Assembly: GCF_029873635.1 (NCBI RefSeq)
Contig: NC_080423.1
Span: 104,699,773-104,763,772 of the forward strand
Length of the DNA stretch: 64,000 nucleotides
Source: Malania oleifera
Taxonomy: Eukaryota; Streptophyta; Magnoliopsida; Santalales; Ximeniaceae
Direction: 5' to 3'
Shown: one piece after another, positions 12,722 to 25,200 of the stretch
How positions within the stretch are numbered: the stretch's first letter is position 1
Layout: every line of letters starts with the position of its first letter
The notes under the pieces: model-generated
The model's database searches: none
The model's input: the letters and a program-made list of their open reading frames with translations, nothing else
What the model was told of the DNA's origin: nothing
Position numbers and translations under genes: made by a program

Positions 12722-13477
12722 TAAATATTAATGTTACCAGGCTCTGAAAACTATATATATAATCTGAATAATAATTTGATAAAAACATATAATTTGTACT
12801 AAAAACATAATAAGTTTCCTAGCATAACATATTTCCCTTACCTGATTCCTACTAGAATCCCCTACTGAGACTGGTCCTACACTCGCAGGGTTCTCCACTC
12901 AACACCCTGAAAACCATATATTCCAAAATAAAATATCACTATTTTTTCGACTATTACATTTCCTACAACTGCTGGAAAGCCTAATTTGGAACAAAAGACC
13001 TTACCCTGAATCTGGGATGAAATTCAACTCAATCCCACCAACAATCTCCTCCGGCAGACTTGGAGAGAACTTTCCTAGGAGCGTCGTGGTGGCCTTAGAT
13101 CGTCGATTCGGCGAGAAACTAGGCCGCGATAGAAGAAAGAAGAGGGAGAAACCGTAGAGGAGGGAGGGAGGGAGAGAGAGAGAGAGAGAGAGAATTTTGA
13201 GAATTTTGCCGATAATTTTGTTAAAAATCTGAGATTAGGACTATTTATACTATGGGCTTCGTCGAAGAGCCACGTCACTTCGTCAAAGAGGCCAAGAAGG
13301 GGGTTCGCCAACGAATACCTTTTCCTCGTCGATGAAATTCATAACTTGAAAAAACAACCTCTCAGTATCTTCTCGTTGACGAAATGTGTCCTCATGGATG
13401 AGATCCTCATGTACCCTCGTCGACGAATCCCCTGGTTTCGTCGACGAGGCCCTGAATAATTTTCTTAGGTTATTACA

Positions 13478-13686
13478 TATAACCTCTTCAGGATGACTGT
13501 TATACCATCTCTTGTGGATATATATATAGGCGGTACAGAAATAAAATCGGCCATTTTGGCAATATAAATAGAAATAAAACCATCCATTAAGGCGGTATAT
13601 AGAAACATATTAGTCGATTAGAGTCTCGTGAATTAAATAAGAATTAAAGAAATATGTCAGCTGGTTAGAGTCTCGTGCTGATAACG
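13478..13686 (-). other. Copia leader and primer site region
   Basis: This is the continuation of the copia remnant that begins at 709. On the minus strand the sequence next to the LTR is CGTTATCAGCACGAGACTC, a primer-site motif common in one group of plant copia elements. It is followed by leader that resumes at 2110. Confidence 0.6.
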
Positions 13687-14122
13687 TGCTATAAAAATGC
13701 AGAAAATAAATAGAGACAAGATAGAAATTTTACGTGGTTCGGCTGTGCCTACTCCACTAGGAGATGAGATCAAAACTTCACTATCACTGGAGGGATTACA
13801 ATAGGATATGAAACCGGCCTTGTACAAGATATCACTATCTCCTCTTTATCCCTTGTTCACTTTATCTCTCCTTTTCTCTTATCCTCATTATATGTCTGCT
13901 TACATGGAATCATCAAAATGTGTCCCAAATCAAAAGGGGAGTTATAGGGAAATATGGATAGCTAAGAGTTTATTAGGGAAAAAATCAAAGAGGTGGAAGA
14001 TGGGGTGACATACAATTTATAAGTACAAACATATGGGGCAGGTTCACATGGGACATGAATTAGTGTACATATAAGGTAGGTTCATAGTTGACGTGGGAGA
14101 CATCCACCTATATTTCATAACA
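13687..14122 (-). repeat. 5' LTR of the outer copia element
   Basis: On the minus strand this 436 bp block begins TGTTATGAAATATAGG and ends TTTTTATAGCA, directly followed by the primer-site motif. It includes the 'ttttacgtggttcggc' and 'cactatcactggaggg' blocks that recur in Ale/Retrofit-type copia LTRs. The matching 3' LTR is not in the window. Confidence 0.65.
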
Positions 14123-14178
14123 CTTAAATCATTTTCTCTTATCTTTTGACAAAGCAATTCAATCGAAGGTGGGATCAG

Positions 14179-17100
14179 TGAGTTTTTTCCCATTTTAATT
14201 TTATTATATAATAAAATATTAAATAATACTTTGTTTGGGGAAAAAATTCCCATTTTAAGGCTTATGTAATCTTGCAGGATGGTCCTGTGAGATTTAAACA
14301 AATCTCGCAGAACCATCCTACGAGATTTAAATGGTGAGGGAAACTGGTGTGGTGACGCATGGTAGCCAAATCTCGCAGGATGGTCTTGTGAGATTTGCAT
14401 GGTCATTGGCATGGCAGTGTTTTTCCCCTCCCGACGGGTTTAGTTTGTTGCTAGCACAAATAGGAGAATATCCCATTAGCAGCCGCTCCCAAATCTCCCA
14501 AATTGATGGGTGACAAAAATCGGCTCGCGTCCAGGCACAACCTATAAACCTCCTCCAATCCATTCGTCGACGGAGATCTGTGTACAATGATGAATTTCCC
14601 GATAACCTAAAACTTCAAAACGATAGTGGGTACGATGGTGAAGCCGGAGTGGGAATAGAAGGTGAATGACATCGAGGGAAGGGCTATGATGGAATGAATG
14701 GCTATGATTAAGACTTTGTTCCAGTCATGGCCATGATGTAGCAGCCGACGGCACCTGCGGGGGCACCGAATAGGGAGACGTCGTGGGCAAGTCTTCACCG
14801 GCTTCCTACAAGTTTGTGAGTTTGCTTTTGTTACTTACCTGCAACAACTGCAATTGTAGAGACCCGAAGAATTATAACAATTATATAATAAAAGAGGGAG
14901 AAAAATGAAATTTTAAAAAGGGTTCACAACAAGATCTCGTCAACGAACGCTAAGCAGCTTATTGGGATTGTCGACGAGGAGTCGTGTCTCGTCGATGAGG
15001 AATTACCGAGAGGCGTGTTTCAGGGCCTAAAATTCGTCGACGAAGGTTATGAGTACGTCGATGAACTCCCTTCTTGACCTCGTCGATGAAGTGACATGTC
15101 TCGTCGACGAGGGTAGGTGTATAAGTATGCCAAATTCAGATTTCAGCGCAGAAAATTTGCATGCAACTCTTTCTCTCTCTAAATTTTCGCTCTCCTCTAT
15201 CTTCTCTCTAAGTTTTTGGCTCGATTCTTCATCGGATCAATGATTCCAAGCTGCCACGCTACTCCTGGAAAGTTTCTCTCCATTTCTGTAGGAGTGGATC
15301 GTTGGTTAGGCTAACTTGGGAATCATCCCAAAATTTGGGTAAGTTAGTTAATTTCAATGTTATTGGGTATTTGGTATTTCTATACTGTGGAGAATATGTT
15401 AGAAAAGATAATACTGAAGTTTTTTTGGGAAAAATGTTAATTTCAGAGTGTTATGCTGGGAACACTGCAGGTGTAAGAATCGGGGGTTTTGTGGGCTTCT
15501 TAGTAAGTCAAATAAGAGGATAAACAAAGTCAAAATTTTTCATGAAATTATTTATTATTTTACAACATTAAATTTTAGGAAAGTACATATATTATATAAT
15601 TATGTTTGGGAAATACTATTATGAACAGGGATATGATTTAAACGAGTTTAATCAGAAAATATGATTTTAGAACAGATTTTACATTCAGGAGGTTACCCAT
15701 TTTGTGTGGCATGAGTTTAATTTCCAATTGTGTATATCATAATAGAATGTTTTTCCCAGATCAAGCATGATATGATAGTTTTCAGGGCAATTATAAAACA
15801 GTACAGGAACCATGATTTTACATATTAAACAGTACATAAAAATTATGTTTAGTATATTATGTTATGCAGGCGCAGATGTCGTGTTTCATGTTATGTTATG
15901 CTAGCGTAGATGCCGAGATTCATGTTGGCACAGATGTCATAATCATATATGATGAAACAAAATTTATGAAATATGTACATGATAGTTATTATTATGAAAT
16001 ACGAAACAACTATGTTCAGTATATGGAACTTATTATATGATATCAAAACACGGTGACATGGTTTAGTTTAGTTTTAGGAGCATGGTACCGTAGATATACG
16101 TTCATAATTATGATAGTGCTACCACACGACCAATAATGTGGGAGATGACAGTCGATGTGGCTTTAGTATAGAGTGGAGTAGTCCCCTTGGTAATCCAGGA
16201 CCAGGTAGGGACAAACTCATCGTACTTATAGACTTATGATTGATCTAGCATGGTCGTCCAGGTATTGCTAGGTCCTACCTTTGGGCTGCACAACCTAACT
16301 ATCAATCATGGGTGTTATTTTAGTGTTGTACAATTATATAAGATGATTTTCATGTATAGCAGTCTAGTATGCTTTATTATGATATGACAAATCATATTTT
16401 ACTCAGTTATGTTACAGATAGATTTTACCAAATATGTTTATCATACTATTTATATATATAACACGAAAATGCTCATAACGCCACATACTGATATTAGTTT
16501 ATTTCCCTTATTGAGAGGTGTCTCACCTAAGTTATATAAACATTTCAGGAAATCCAGGTAGAGGAGCGGACAGAGCTCCGCGACAGTAGAGACTGATGGG
16601 GCTACCCTGTCTAAAGGGTAAGTTGTTGAGCTAGGGTCAAGTTTATTTTTGGGTTATGACCCTAGGGTTCATATGACCTTTTTGGTGGATGATTGTATAT
16701 ATAACAAGTTTAGTATAACTCTGGTATTGTGGTTGGCTGGATGATATGTATGTGATTACATTTCCTAATGCATAGGTATCAAAATGGTATTTTGGATATA
16801 TCCCTCATACACATGGGTTTAGGTTGATTATATTATTCAGTTGAACATGATTTCATATTATTATTATATTAAATAAAAAATATATATATGGTAAATTAGA
16901 CAGGTCATTACAACATCACACATTAAATTTTTTTTTTCTCATTTAATGGATAATATTCTAAATTATTTACTGGTATTTATAATAAATGTAGAGTTAATTC
17001 TTTTTAAAAAAAAATTGTAAATGCTGGGTAATTTTTGCAGTGGGTTATGATTGATAAACATGGATAATTAGATTGCAAACATTTTAATTTTTGAGGATTA

Positions 17101-17921
17101 AAGAAGAGCATAAGTAGGTGTGTAATGGTGGCTAGTCCTCTGTTCTTTGGGCAATATTAATTGCTTTATCTTCAAAAACTGGAATCCAACCACAAAAAAT
17201 ACCAAAAAAGAAAGAAAAGAAAAACAGAGAGAAACAGGGGAAAGATAGGCAGATATTTAATATTGAAAACAAAGGACCACGACGTCTACCCATCCGGTGC
17301 TGCCGCAGGTGCCGTCGACTGCCGCATCATGGCCATTTGTTGCAATCACTCCGCCATACCTTCACAGATCCATTGGTTGAGCCGCTGAAGACCAACCCAC
17401 TCGAAATCGAAAGTAGCATCGGAGACGAACCCACTCGAAATAAGCGAGGTTGTGGAGGAGGAACTGAGGAGCCCACCGTTTTCTTCTTTCTTCTTTCTGA
17501 TTCCGGCGGCCAGAATCATCTCTCCCCCATCTGCAATGGCCGGAAACTCCCGCTCACGTTGTCGCCGTCGAGCCGTTACGTTGGAATCATGGATTCCATG
17601 GTGATGCAGCACTTGCAGACGGACTCAAATCCTTCACCCTCTGGGAACGTTGAAGCCATTGATCACCGGTGGAACCAGCATGGGACATCGTTGGGTGATT
17701 TAGGTCCTCATATTTTGTGCTGCCGCTACTGTTACTCCTTCTCCTTCTCCTTATTCTTCTGGAATCTGTTCTCCGTCCTCTGTCCCATGCAAAAATGTTT
17801 TTTCAAAAAAATTTCCCAAATGACTAACTTGCAATATTACGTAAGCCTGGAAAATTTTTTCCCAAAAAAAATATTATTTAATATTTTATTAAATAATAAA
17901 ATTAAAATGGGAAAAAACTCA
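14179..17921. mobile_element. Inverted-repeat (foldback/DNA-transposon-like) element split by a solo LTR
   Basis: The left end (14179-14275, TGAGTTTTTTCCCATTTTAA...) matches the reverse complement of the right end (about 17830-17921) over roughly 95 bp. An inner pair also matches inverted: 14733-14786 against 17278-17335. Without the nested 2.06 kb LTR the element is about 1.7 kb. The flanking octamers gggatcag and aggataag agree at six of eight positions, which is only weak evidence for a target duplication. No transposase is recognisable. The left arm contains several 'aatctcgcagga'-type palindromic stretches (14270-14400). A non-autonomous Mutator-like or hAT-like element would fit; the superfamily is undecided. 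Confidence 0.55.
14855..16912 (+). mobile_element. Solo LTR of a Tekay-like gypsy family
   Basis: The block begins TGTAGAGACCCG and ends GGTCATTACA. Inside are GTCGACGA palindromes (14937-15115), a TATA-like 'gtataagta' near 15120, a leader matching the solo LTR at 10417 ('gctactcctgg', then 'aggagtggatc', then 'aatcatcccaaa'), and the same downstream landmarks ('gtgtggcatgag', 'gagaggtgtctcacc', 'gagctccgc'). It has no coding sequence. The flanks do not show a clear 5 bp duplication, so it is older or its edges are eroded. Confidence 0.75.
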
Positions 17922-19080
17922 AGGATAAGTTATATGAATCCTTTTTCACTAATAAACATCAAGAAGTGCATTTTCCTCCTTTTATTTTCATTTTTAGTTT
18001 ATAGATTCATGTTTTTTTTTTTTCATTTCTTTTATATCATTTAATTGACATTAGATCATTTTAAATGTTTTTTTTTCTAATTTAAGTTTCAACAATTTTA
18101 TATTTAAAAATTTATATTATGAAAATGCTAATTTTATCTTTATAAAATATAATTTCACAACTAGAATTTGAATAGAATAATTATTATGAGAATTCAAAAA
18201 AAGTTTAACTAACAAAATTTTCTGCATATAAAGAAAAAATTACTATCTAATATAAGAAGAAATTTAAAAGTGTTTGTGGTTTGAAATGAAGATCTAAAGT
18301 AACAAAGTTGTTTGAAAAAAATTTTCTTGACCCTGATTGGATCAAGTATTTTATATGACGAAAATTAATTTTTACTCTAATTTTTCTCTATATCAAATAC
18401 AATCAAAAATAAAAAAATTACTCTAATACATATGAATTATTAATGGTCAATTAAAAGTTGAAAAATTGAAGCGAAAACTTGACAAGTTACAAATTCAGGC
18501 TTGTTTGGTGTTACTATAAAAAAATAGAGAAACAAAACCAAAAATGAAAATAAAAAATCAGAAATAGAAATTAAAAACTAGAAACTACCAAACTATTTGG
18601 CTAACGTTTATGAAAATAATAAAAATTAAAAACTTAATAAAAAAGTGCTCATTTTCATCTTTAAATAAAAAATATTATAAAAATTTGATTAAAATATTAA
18701 AATTACAAATAGTGCACATTAAAAATTAATATAATAAAAATGAAATTTATTATAATTATTCACTTAATTGTTTTACTTTTAAAATTTATTTTAAAAAATA
18801 TCTATTAGATATTATATATATATATATATTAATTATATTTATATTTATATAATCATTTAATTTTAATTTTAATTTAGAACTCTGAATATTAAATTTTTTT
18901 GTAATTAAGAAATCATAAAATCAGATTTTAAATTTTTTGGTAAGCAGTTAAAAATCAGAAACAAAAACAAGAAACTGAGAACAAAAATTAACCTCTTTTT
19001 ATATTCTGTTTTTTTAATGTTATAAAACACGAAACACGAAACAACGACTATACGGAAACCTCTTTTTTGAACTATACTCT
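17922..19080. other. AT-rich spacer upstream of ATG16
   Basis: No gene is seen. The segment about 18500-19045 has loosely matching inverted ends ('gtgttactataaaaaaatag' against the reverse of 'ctgtttttttaatgttataaa'), so it may be a decayed MITE. The ATG16 promoter should lie in the last few hundred bases, but no convincing TATA box stands out. Confidence 0.35.
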
Positions 19081-19213
19081 AATTTTCTTGGAAGCCAAAA
19101 GACTTCTCGCTCTTCGATTCTTTCCATTATCAATATCCTGCGATCAGACTATCATTTCTCTTCGAAAACCCTAAATCGAGCGAATTGCTAAAAATCAGCT
19201 CGATTGGATCGAT

Positions 19214-22200
19214 ATGTGAGTACATGATATCCTGGAAAAAGTTCGTGTTCTTTGTTCTTTGCTTTTGTGGGCATCGTTTGTTAAGAGAATCGAGAGTAAA
19301 ATTGCATTAACTTTAGCTATTCGAAGGAAGAAAAAAAAACTTGCGTGATGCCAAGACAGGCAGTTGTCGATGTTCTTCGCTCTTTGTAGTGATAATTTTG
19401 TGTTAATTTTGTTAAATGGATCTGTCAGGTCCCAGGACGATTTAGCAAGGGAAGCTATTAGGCACGCTCTGAAGGCCCTTCGCAAGCGCCATCTGCTTGA
19501 GGAAGGAGCACATGGTCCCGCTTTCATCGCTCTCTCCAGGCCCCTCGTTTCACAGGTTCATCCTCCACCTCCTCTCGCTTGTTTGTCTGTCTAGATTTGG
19601 ATATTGTTGTAAAAAGGGTGGTATCGAGTGTACTTGGAGTAGCTATGTTGCATTAAAAAACAAACATTCCGGAAATTTTTAGCACCTAAGTGCGAGAAAG
19701 CACTCTCAAAGTCCTAGCCATACAGTAGCTGATTTTTTTCTCTTAATGTGGGAAGGCAACATGGTGAAGTTCAAATTTTGGAAATAGTATTGTTGCTGCC
19801 AAATATTTAACGGCTTTCTCGTTCCTGATCACGATCACCTGAAAAGGAACAAATAATAATGACTTGGAGGACCTAGGGTCTATCCCGGGGATCAATGCCT
19901 AAGTTAGGAACTGTGGGAGGCTCTAGGTTGCAACAGTAAATGTGAATGAGTGAGAATGAACTTTACCTCTCCCTATGACCCCCTTTTTATAGTAATGAAG
20001 GCAAACCCTCCTTCAGCTTGACATTCATGAGGTACCTTTATGTCTAGGGGATTACAAGCAACTCATGAGTTGCAAGTAACTCATGGGCGGTTTATGTAAG
20101 TCATCAATTGCAGTCTCTATAACAGCACCAGGGATTATTTATTGTTTAGTGGGAGTTATGCAAGACATCAATAGTAGTTCTCTTGTGACCGTACCATTAA
20201 GCTTAGGGGGGTTATAGGTAACTTAAGGGCGGTTACGTGAGACATCAAATGTTGGTCTTATAACTGTTCAACTCTATGAGTGTTCTTATCAATTTTGGGT
20301 GTATTAGTTGCCCACTCAAATACTCTCGAATGTTCGAAACAGGGTTTTGAGAGTTATAATTCGAACTAGTTCCTTAAATAACCAATAAAGGTCAATTCCA
20401 ATTAATTCCGGCCCCATCCATGCAAGTAGGCCTTTTAGTCGAGGTTTATTTGATAATCAGCTCAATCTGAGCCAGGTCCTCCCCGAATTGGCTCAGTCCG
20501 AGCTGATCAGTGTTTTTACCTTATCTGTTCTATACCTCTGCTTGATTTGAGCAGCATGCTTTGTGATTTCTTAGATTAAATTTTATCTGCCTTATGAGCT
20601 GTGCTCATCAGTTGGATCGGTTTTTCGAGTCTCATGAGCGGTGCTCATTAATGGACCATTACGAGTGAGTCGTGCTCACTCCTTTGTGCCTCATAAGTTG
20701 TGCTCATCAAATGGGTAAGTTTTTAAGGCCTTATGAGTTGTGCTCATTATATGGACCATTACGGGTGAGCTGTGCTCACTCCTTTGTGCTTCATGAGCTG
20801 TGCTCATCAAGTGGGCAGGTTTTTAGGGTCTCATGAACTATGCTCATCATATGGGCCATTACGAGTGAGCCGTGCTCACTCCTTTGTGCCTCATGAGCTA
20901 TGCTCATTAAGTGCGTAGGTCTTTAGGGCCTAAGGAGCGGTGCTCATCAGATGGGCCATTGTTGGTCTAGGTATGTTGATCCACGCCGTTGGGATTTGCA
21001 TTATTGTGATTCGTGCCATTGGGGTTTCACGCCATTGGGGTTCGCGCACCGTGAATCTATAGGTTGCTTCCTTCCCTTCCTTGGCCGCTTCATCCAGGTC
21101 CCTCAAATTTTCCCTTTTTAGATTGGTCCGACCCCTTCTTGTGGTCATGATCAAGGATAGAAAACCTCCCATAGGTTCCCACAAACGGCCCCAACTGTTG
21201 CTGCCAAAAATCGAATGGCTTTCACGAATCATTCCTCGATCATGACCACCTGAAAATGAACAAATAAGAATGGTTTGGAGGACCCGGGGTGTACCCTGAG
21301 GGATCACTCCGATGCCTAATTTAGGAACCGTGAGAGATTCTAGGTTGCAACAGTAAATTTGAATGAGCGAGAATGAGCTTTACCTCTCCTTATGACCTCC
21401 TTTTTATAACAGTGAAGGCAAACTCTCCTTCAACTTGACATTCTTGAGGTACCTTTATGTCTAAGGGGTTACAAACAACTCATGAGTTGCAAGTAACTCA
21501 TGGGCGGTTTATGAAAGCCATCAATTGCAGTCTCCATAACCGCACCAAGGATTATTGATTGTTTAGTGGGAGTAATGCGAGACATCAATAGTAGCTCTCT
21601 TGTAACCGTACCATTAATTTAGGAGGGGGGAGGCTATAGGTAACTTAAGGGCGGTTACGTGAGACATCAAATGTTGGTCTTATAACTGTTCAACCTACAT
21701 CCAAAATTGATAGGAACACTCATATGGTTGAACAGTTATAAAACCAACATTTGATGTCTCACGTAACCGTCCTTAAGTTACCTATAACCCCCTTAAGCTT
21801 AATGGTACGGTTACAGGAGAGCTACTATTGATGTCTCGCATAACTCCCATTAAACAATCAATAATCCCTAGTGTGGTTACGGAAACTGCAATTGATGGCT
21901 TACATAAACCGCCCATGAGTTACTTGCAACCCATGAGTTGCTTGTAACTCCTTAGACATAAAGGTACCTCATGAATGTCAAGCTGAAGGAGAGTTTGCCT
22001 TCACTACCATAAAAAGGGGGTCACAGGGAGAGGTAAAGCTCATTCACATTTACTGTTGTAACCTAGAGCCTCCCACAATTCCTAATTTAGGTATCAGAGT
22101 GATCTCTCGGGTACACTATGGGTCCTCCAAGCCATTCTTATTTGTTCCTTTTCACGTGATCGTGACCACGGAACGATTCGTGAAAGCCGTTCGATTTTTG

Positions 22201-25200
22201 GCAACAACAAGTATTTTCAGTGCACAAGGTAATACAGGGTGTTTCCTGTTTTTGGCTGTTAAATGAGTGTTTGTATGTAGAATACTGCAACCTCACCTGG
22301 TATGGTTTTTTAGAGGATTTCTGTTTGTGATTTATTTTTCCCCTGGAATCATATTACATTCTATTGTCCGACACTTTGAAGGGATTTTAGTTTAATTTGA
22401 ACGTCCAAGCTAGCAAGAATAAAAAATTTGAAATAGTGAGGTTTTTGTTAAATGCAAGGAAGGGGTGATTGGATTTACATGCTTGAACATCAAAGCTATT
22501 AAGAAAAGAATTGCAGTATCTCCATCTTTGACCAATTGTTAATGTCCTATACCAACTGCACTAAATTGCGTTCGAGGATTTTTCAGGGCCATTTAAGCCC
22601 TATTAGAGGCTCAAATTTTGTTCAAACCTAATTTAACATGTCATTCTCATTGCCTTAGGCATTGGTCTACGTTGCAATTGAGCAAACCAGGTTGGACATA
22701 TTCTCTGCATTTTACCCTTGTTTTGTGCTAGTTACAGCTTCTCATGATTGCTATTATTTTTACTTGATTGTCCTACAATTTTTAGTGCAAAATATGCTTA
22801 CCTGTACTTTCCATTATGGTGAGCAATTCACGACTTCTTCTCTACTGTGTGCTACATACATGGTAACTTTGTTTCTTTAACTAGTAGGAGGCACGCGCAT
22901 TGCCTGTGATATTTAAAAAAAAAAAAAAAACTAATTTACTGAAGATATGGTTGGATGTAGATTTTCCTTATCATTTTATTATATCTTCTTGCTACTTAAT
23001 GAAATATAAGAACAATTTTACTATCAAATAACTATGAATATCCTCTCATGTAAATGATTATGTACCCCTTTAGTTGTATAACGAAACAAAGAGAGTTTTT
23101 AAGAAAAAATTAAAAAGGAAAGACACAATAAACAAGTATATATAAATGTGCGCAAATGTGCACATATGGATCATTTTAATCAAACACATCATAGAAGTCA
23201 ATTTATCATGAAAATATATGCCTACGACTTCATGTTTTCAATCGTGATAACCATTAAATTAATTCGAATCAATGGCCTAGCATGCAAAACATGTGGTGTG
23301 GTGTAGATTTGATGCATTTGGTATGAAATAACTACTATGAAAGTACCATTGAAAATGTATTGACCAAAATGATTTTTGAAAAATACAAAAATTTAATCAT
23401 CACTCAAATTTTTTTTTAAAAATTGCCTAAAATAACAAAAACTACTAGAAAATTAGGACGTGTTAAATAAGATTCACTAAGAGTCCTTCAAGAAAAAAGG
23501 GGGTAAATTGCATTTTGAATGTAACTTTTTTTCCCTTAATGATCCAAGAATTGTTGTGCTTGGTGACATAGATGGATTTGAAGAGTAAGTTGTGCACATG
23601 AAATCATGAATTTCACAAAAATCTCATTTTTTATTTAAGAAAAAAAAACTCTATCAAGTTGTAAATCAATAGAGGAACAAAAATTAAGGCACACGAAAGA
23701 TAGTCACTTGAATTTCAACATTTGTAATTTCCAATTGATTGATATGCTTACAAAAGAGACTTACATAAAGAGGCTTGGAAAATCTCTTTCTTTTTAAAAC
23801 CTTAAGAGAGAATAATGATTGTTGTCAAGCTAAGGATTCTAAATTTATATGGTAGTTCTTAGTCTAATTAAAAAGACATGATGATTGACTCAAATATAGA
23901 AACTTTGGAAGGAAACAATTTCTTGGATTTAAATTAAAAGACTTAGCGAAGAGGATGTGTGAGGTGCTTGTTGGTACCATTTGTACTACTCAGAGTGCAT
24001 TCCTAGAGGGGAGGCAAATAGTGGATGTTGTTGTTAGATTACCACTTTTTCTAAAAGATTAAGTTGTTAGGCTGTGGGACAACAATGTATATCAAGCTTT
24101 AACATTCCCCTGCATGTGTAGCTTGATAGCACGTGGAGAGATAAGATACAATAAATAACACCCATTACAGGCAACATACAATAAATGAGGGCAAATAGAC
24201 TAGAACCTAGGACCTTCTGGTAAGTAGCTTTGATACCATGTTAGATTACCACTAAAAGCTTAAGTTATTAGGAATATGTATCAAGCTTTAACACTCCCTT
24301 GCTTGTGCAGCCCAACAGCATGTGGGAAGATAAACACACGATAAATAACACTCATTACAGGTTATATGATAATATTTTTTTAAACACCACACCATAAAGC
24401 AGGTAACAAGACTAAAACCTAGGACCTCTTGGTAACCAACTTTGATACCATGTAAGGTTATCACTTTGCCCTAAAGCTTAAGCTATTACATTAGGGCCAA
24501 CAGTGTATATCAAGCTTTAACACTCCCCCCCCCCCTCCCCCATGCAGCATGACAGCATGTGGAGTGATAAACACACGGTAGATAACACCCATTATAAGGG
24601 ATACAATAATTTTTTAAAAACCGCACAATAAATGCAGGCAGCAAGACTAGAACTCAAGACCTCTTGGTAACCATCTTTGATACCAAGTTAGATTACCACT
24701 TTACTTAAACGTTTAAGCTATTAGATTGCGGTCCAACAATGTGTCTCAAGCTTAATACTCCCCCGCACGTGCAACCCGATAACATATGGAGAGATAAACA
24801 CATGATAAATAACATTCGTGATAGGTAACACGATAAGTTTTTGAACATCACACAATAAACACGGGCAACAAAACTAGAACCTCCTGGTAACCAACTCTAA
24901 TGCCATGTTAGAGTACCACTTTACTTAAAAGCTTAAGCTATTAGGTTGTCAGACAACAATGTATATCAAGCGTCAACACTTCCCCGCACGTGCAACTCAA
25001 AAGCATGTGGTTAGATAAACACAAGATAGATAACATCCATCACAAGGAATTCAATAATTTTTTAAACACCACACAATAAATGAGGGCAACAAGACTAGAA
25101 CCCTGTTCAGACTTGGATCGGAAGAAGAATAGCTTGGCTCAAGACCGAGCTCAATTCATTTCGAGCTCCAAAAATTAAGCTCGAGCTTGACTCAAGCTCA

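Larger units (their letters stand above)
2111..13477 (-). mobile_element. Ty3/gypsy chromovirus (Tekay/Del-like), broken, with nested solo LTR
   Basis: A complete-length but decayed LTR retrotransposon on the minus strand. It has a 3' LTR (2111-4054), a purine tract (4055-4067), pol (about 4320-7770), gag (about 7780-8852), a tRNA-Met primer site (9140-9152) and a 5' LTR (9156-13477, enlarged by a nested solo LTR). Both termini begin TGTAA/end TTACA-like. The flanking 5-mers are tatag and tataa, an imperfect target duplication. Protease, reverse transcriptase, RNase H, integrase and a C-terminal chromodomain are all recognisable in the gypsy order, placing it in the chromovirus (Tekay) clade. 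Coding regions carry roughly ten or more breaks. The LTRs differ by about 5% over the first 330 bp compared by eye, so a few million years is a reasonable age. Confidence 0.88.
9156..13477 (-). repeat. 5' LTR of the gypsy element, split by a solo LTR
   Basis: The outer segments 9156-10416 and 12722-13477 align with the 3' LTR at 2111-4054. The middle is a 2.3 kb insertion flanked by TAAAT on both sides. A long (CA)n(TA)n microsatellite sits at about 9735-9805 where the other LTR has a different dinucleotide run. Confidence 0.85.

Noticed and set aside
17337-18044. 235-codon open frame
   Set aside because: It runs through the right arm of the inverted-repeat element into AT-rich low-complexity sequence (Phe/Leu/Ile-rich end). 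No domain or homologue style is recognised.
20930-21307. 125-codon minus-strand open frame
   Set aside because: It spans an LTR edge and the primer site of the non-autonomous element, so it cannot be a simple gene. No gag motif is convincing.
22662-22880. Hydrophobic 72-codon open frame in ATG16 intron 2
   Set aside because: Low-complexity hydrophobic translation of AT-rich intron sequence; no motif or splice evidence.
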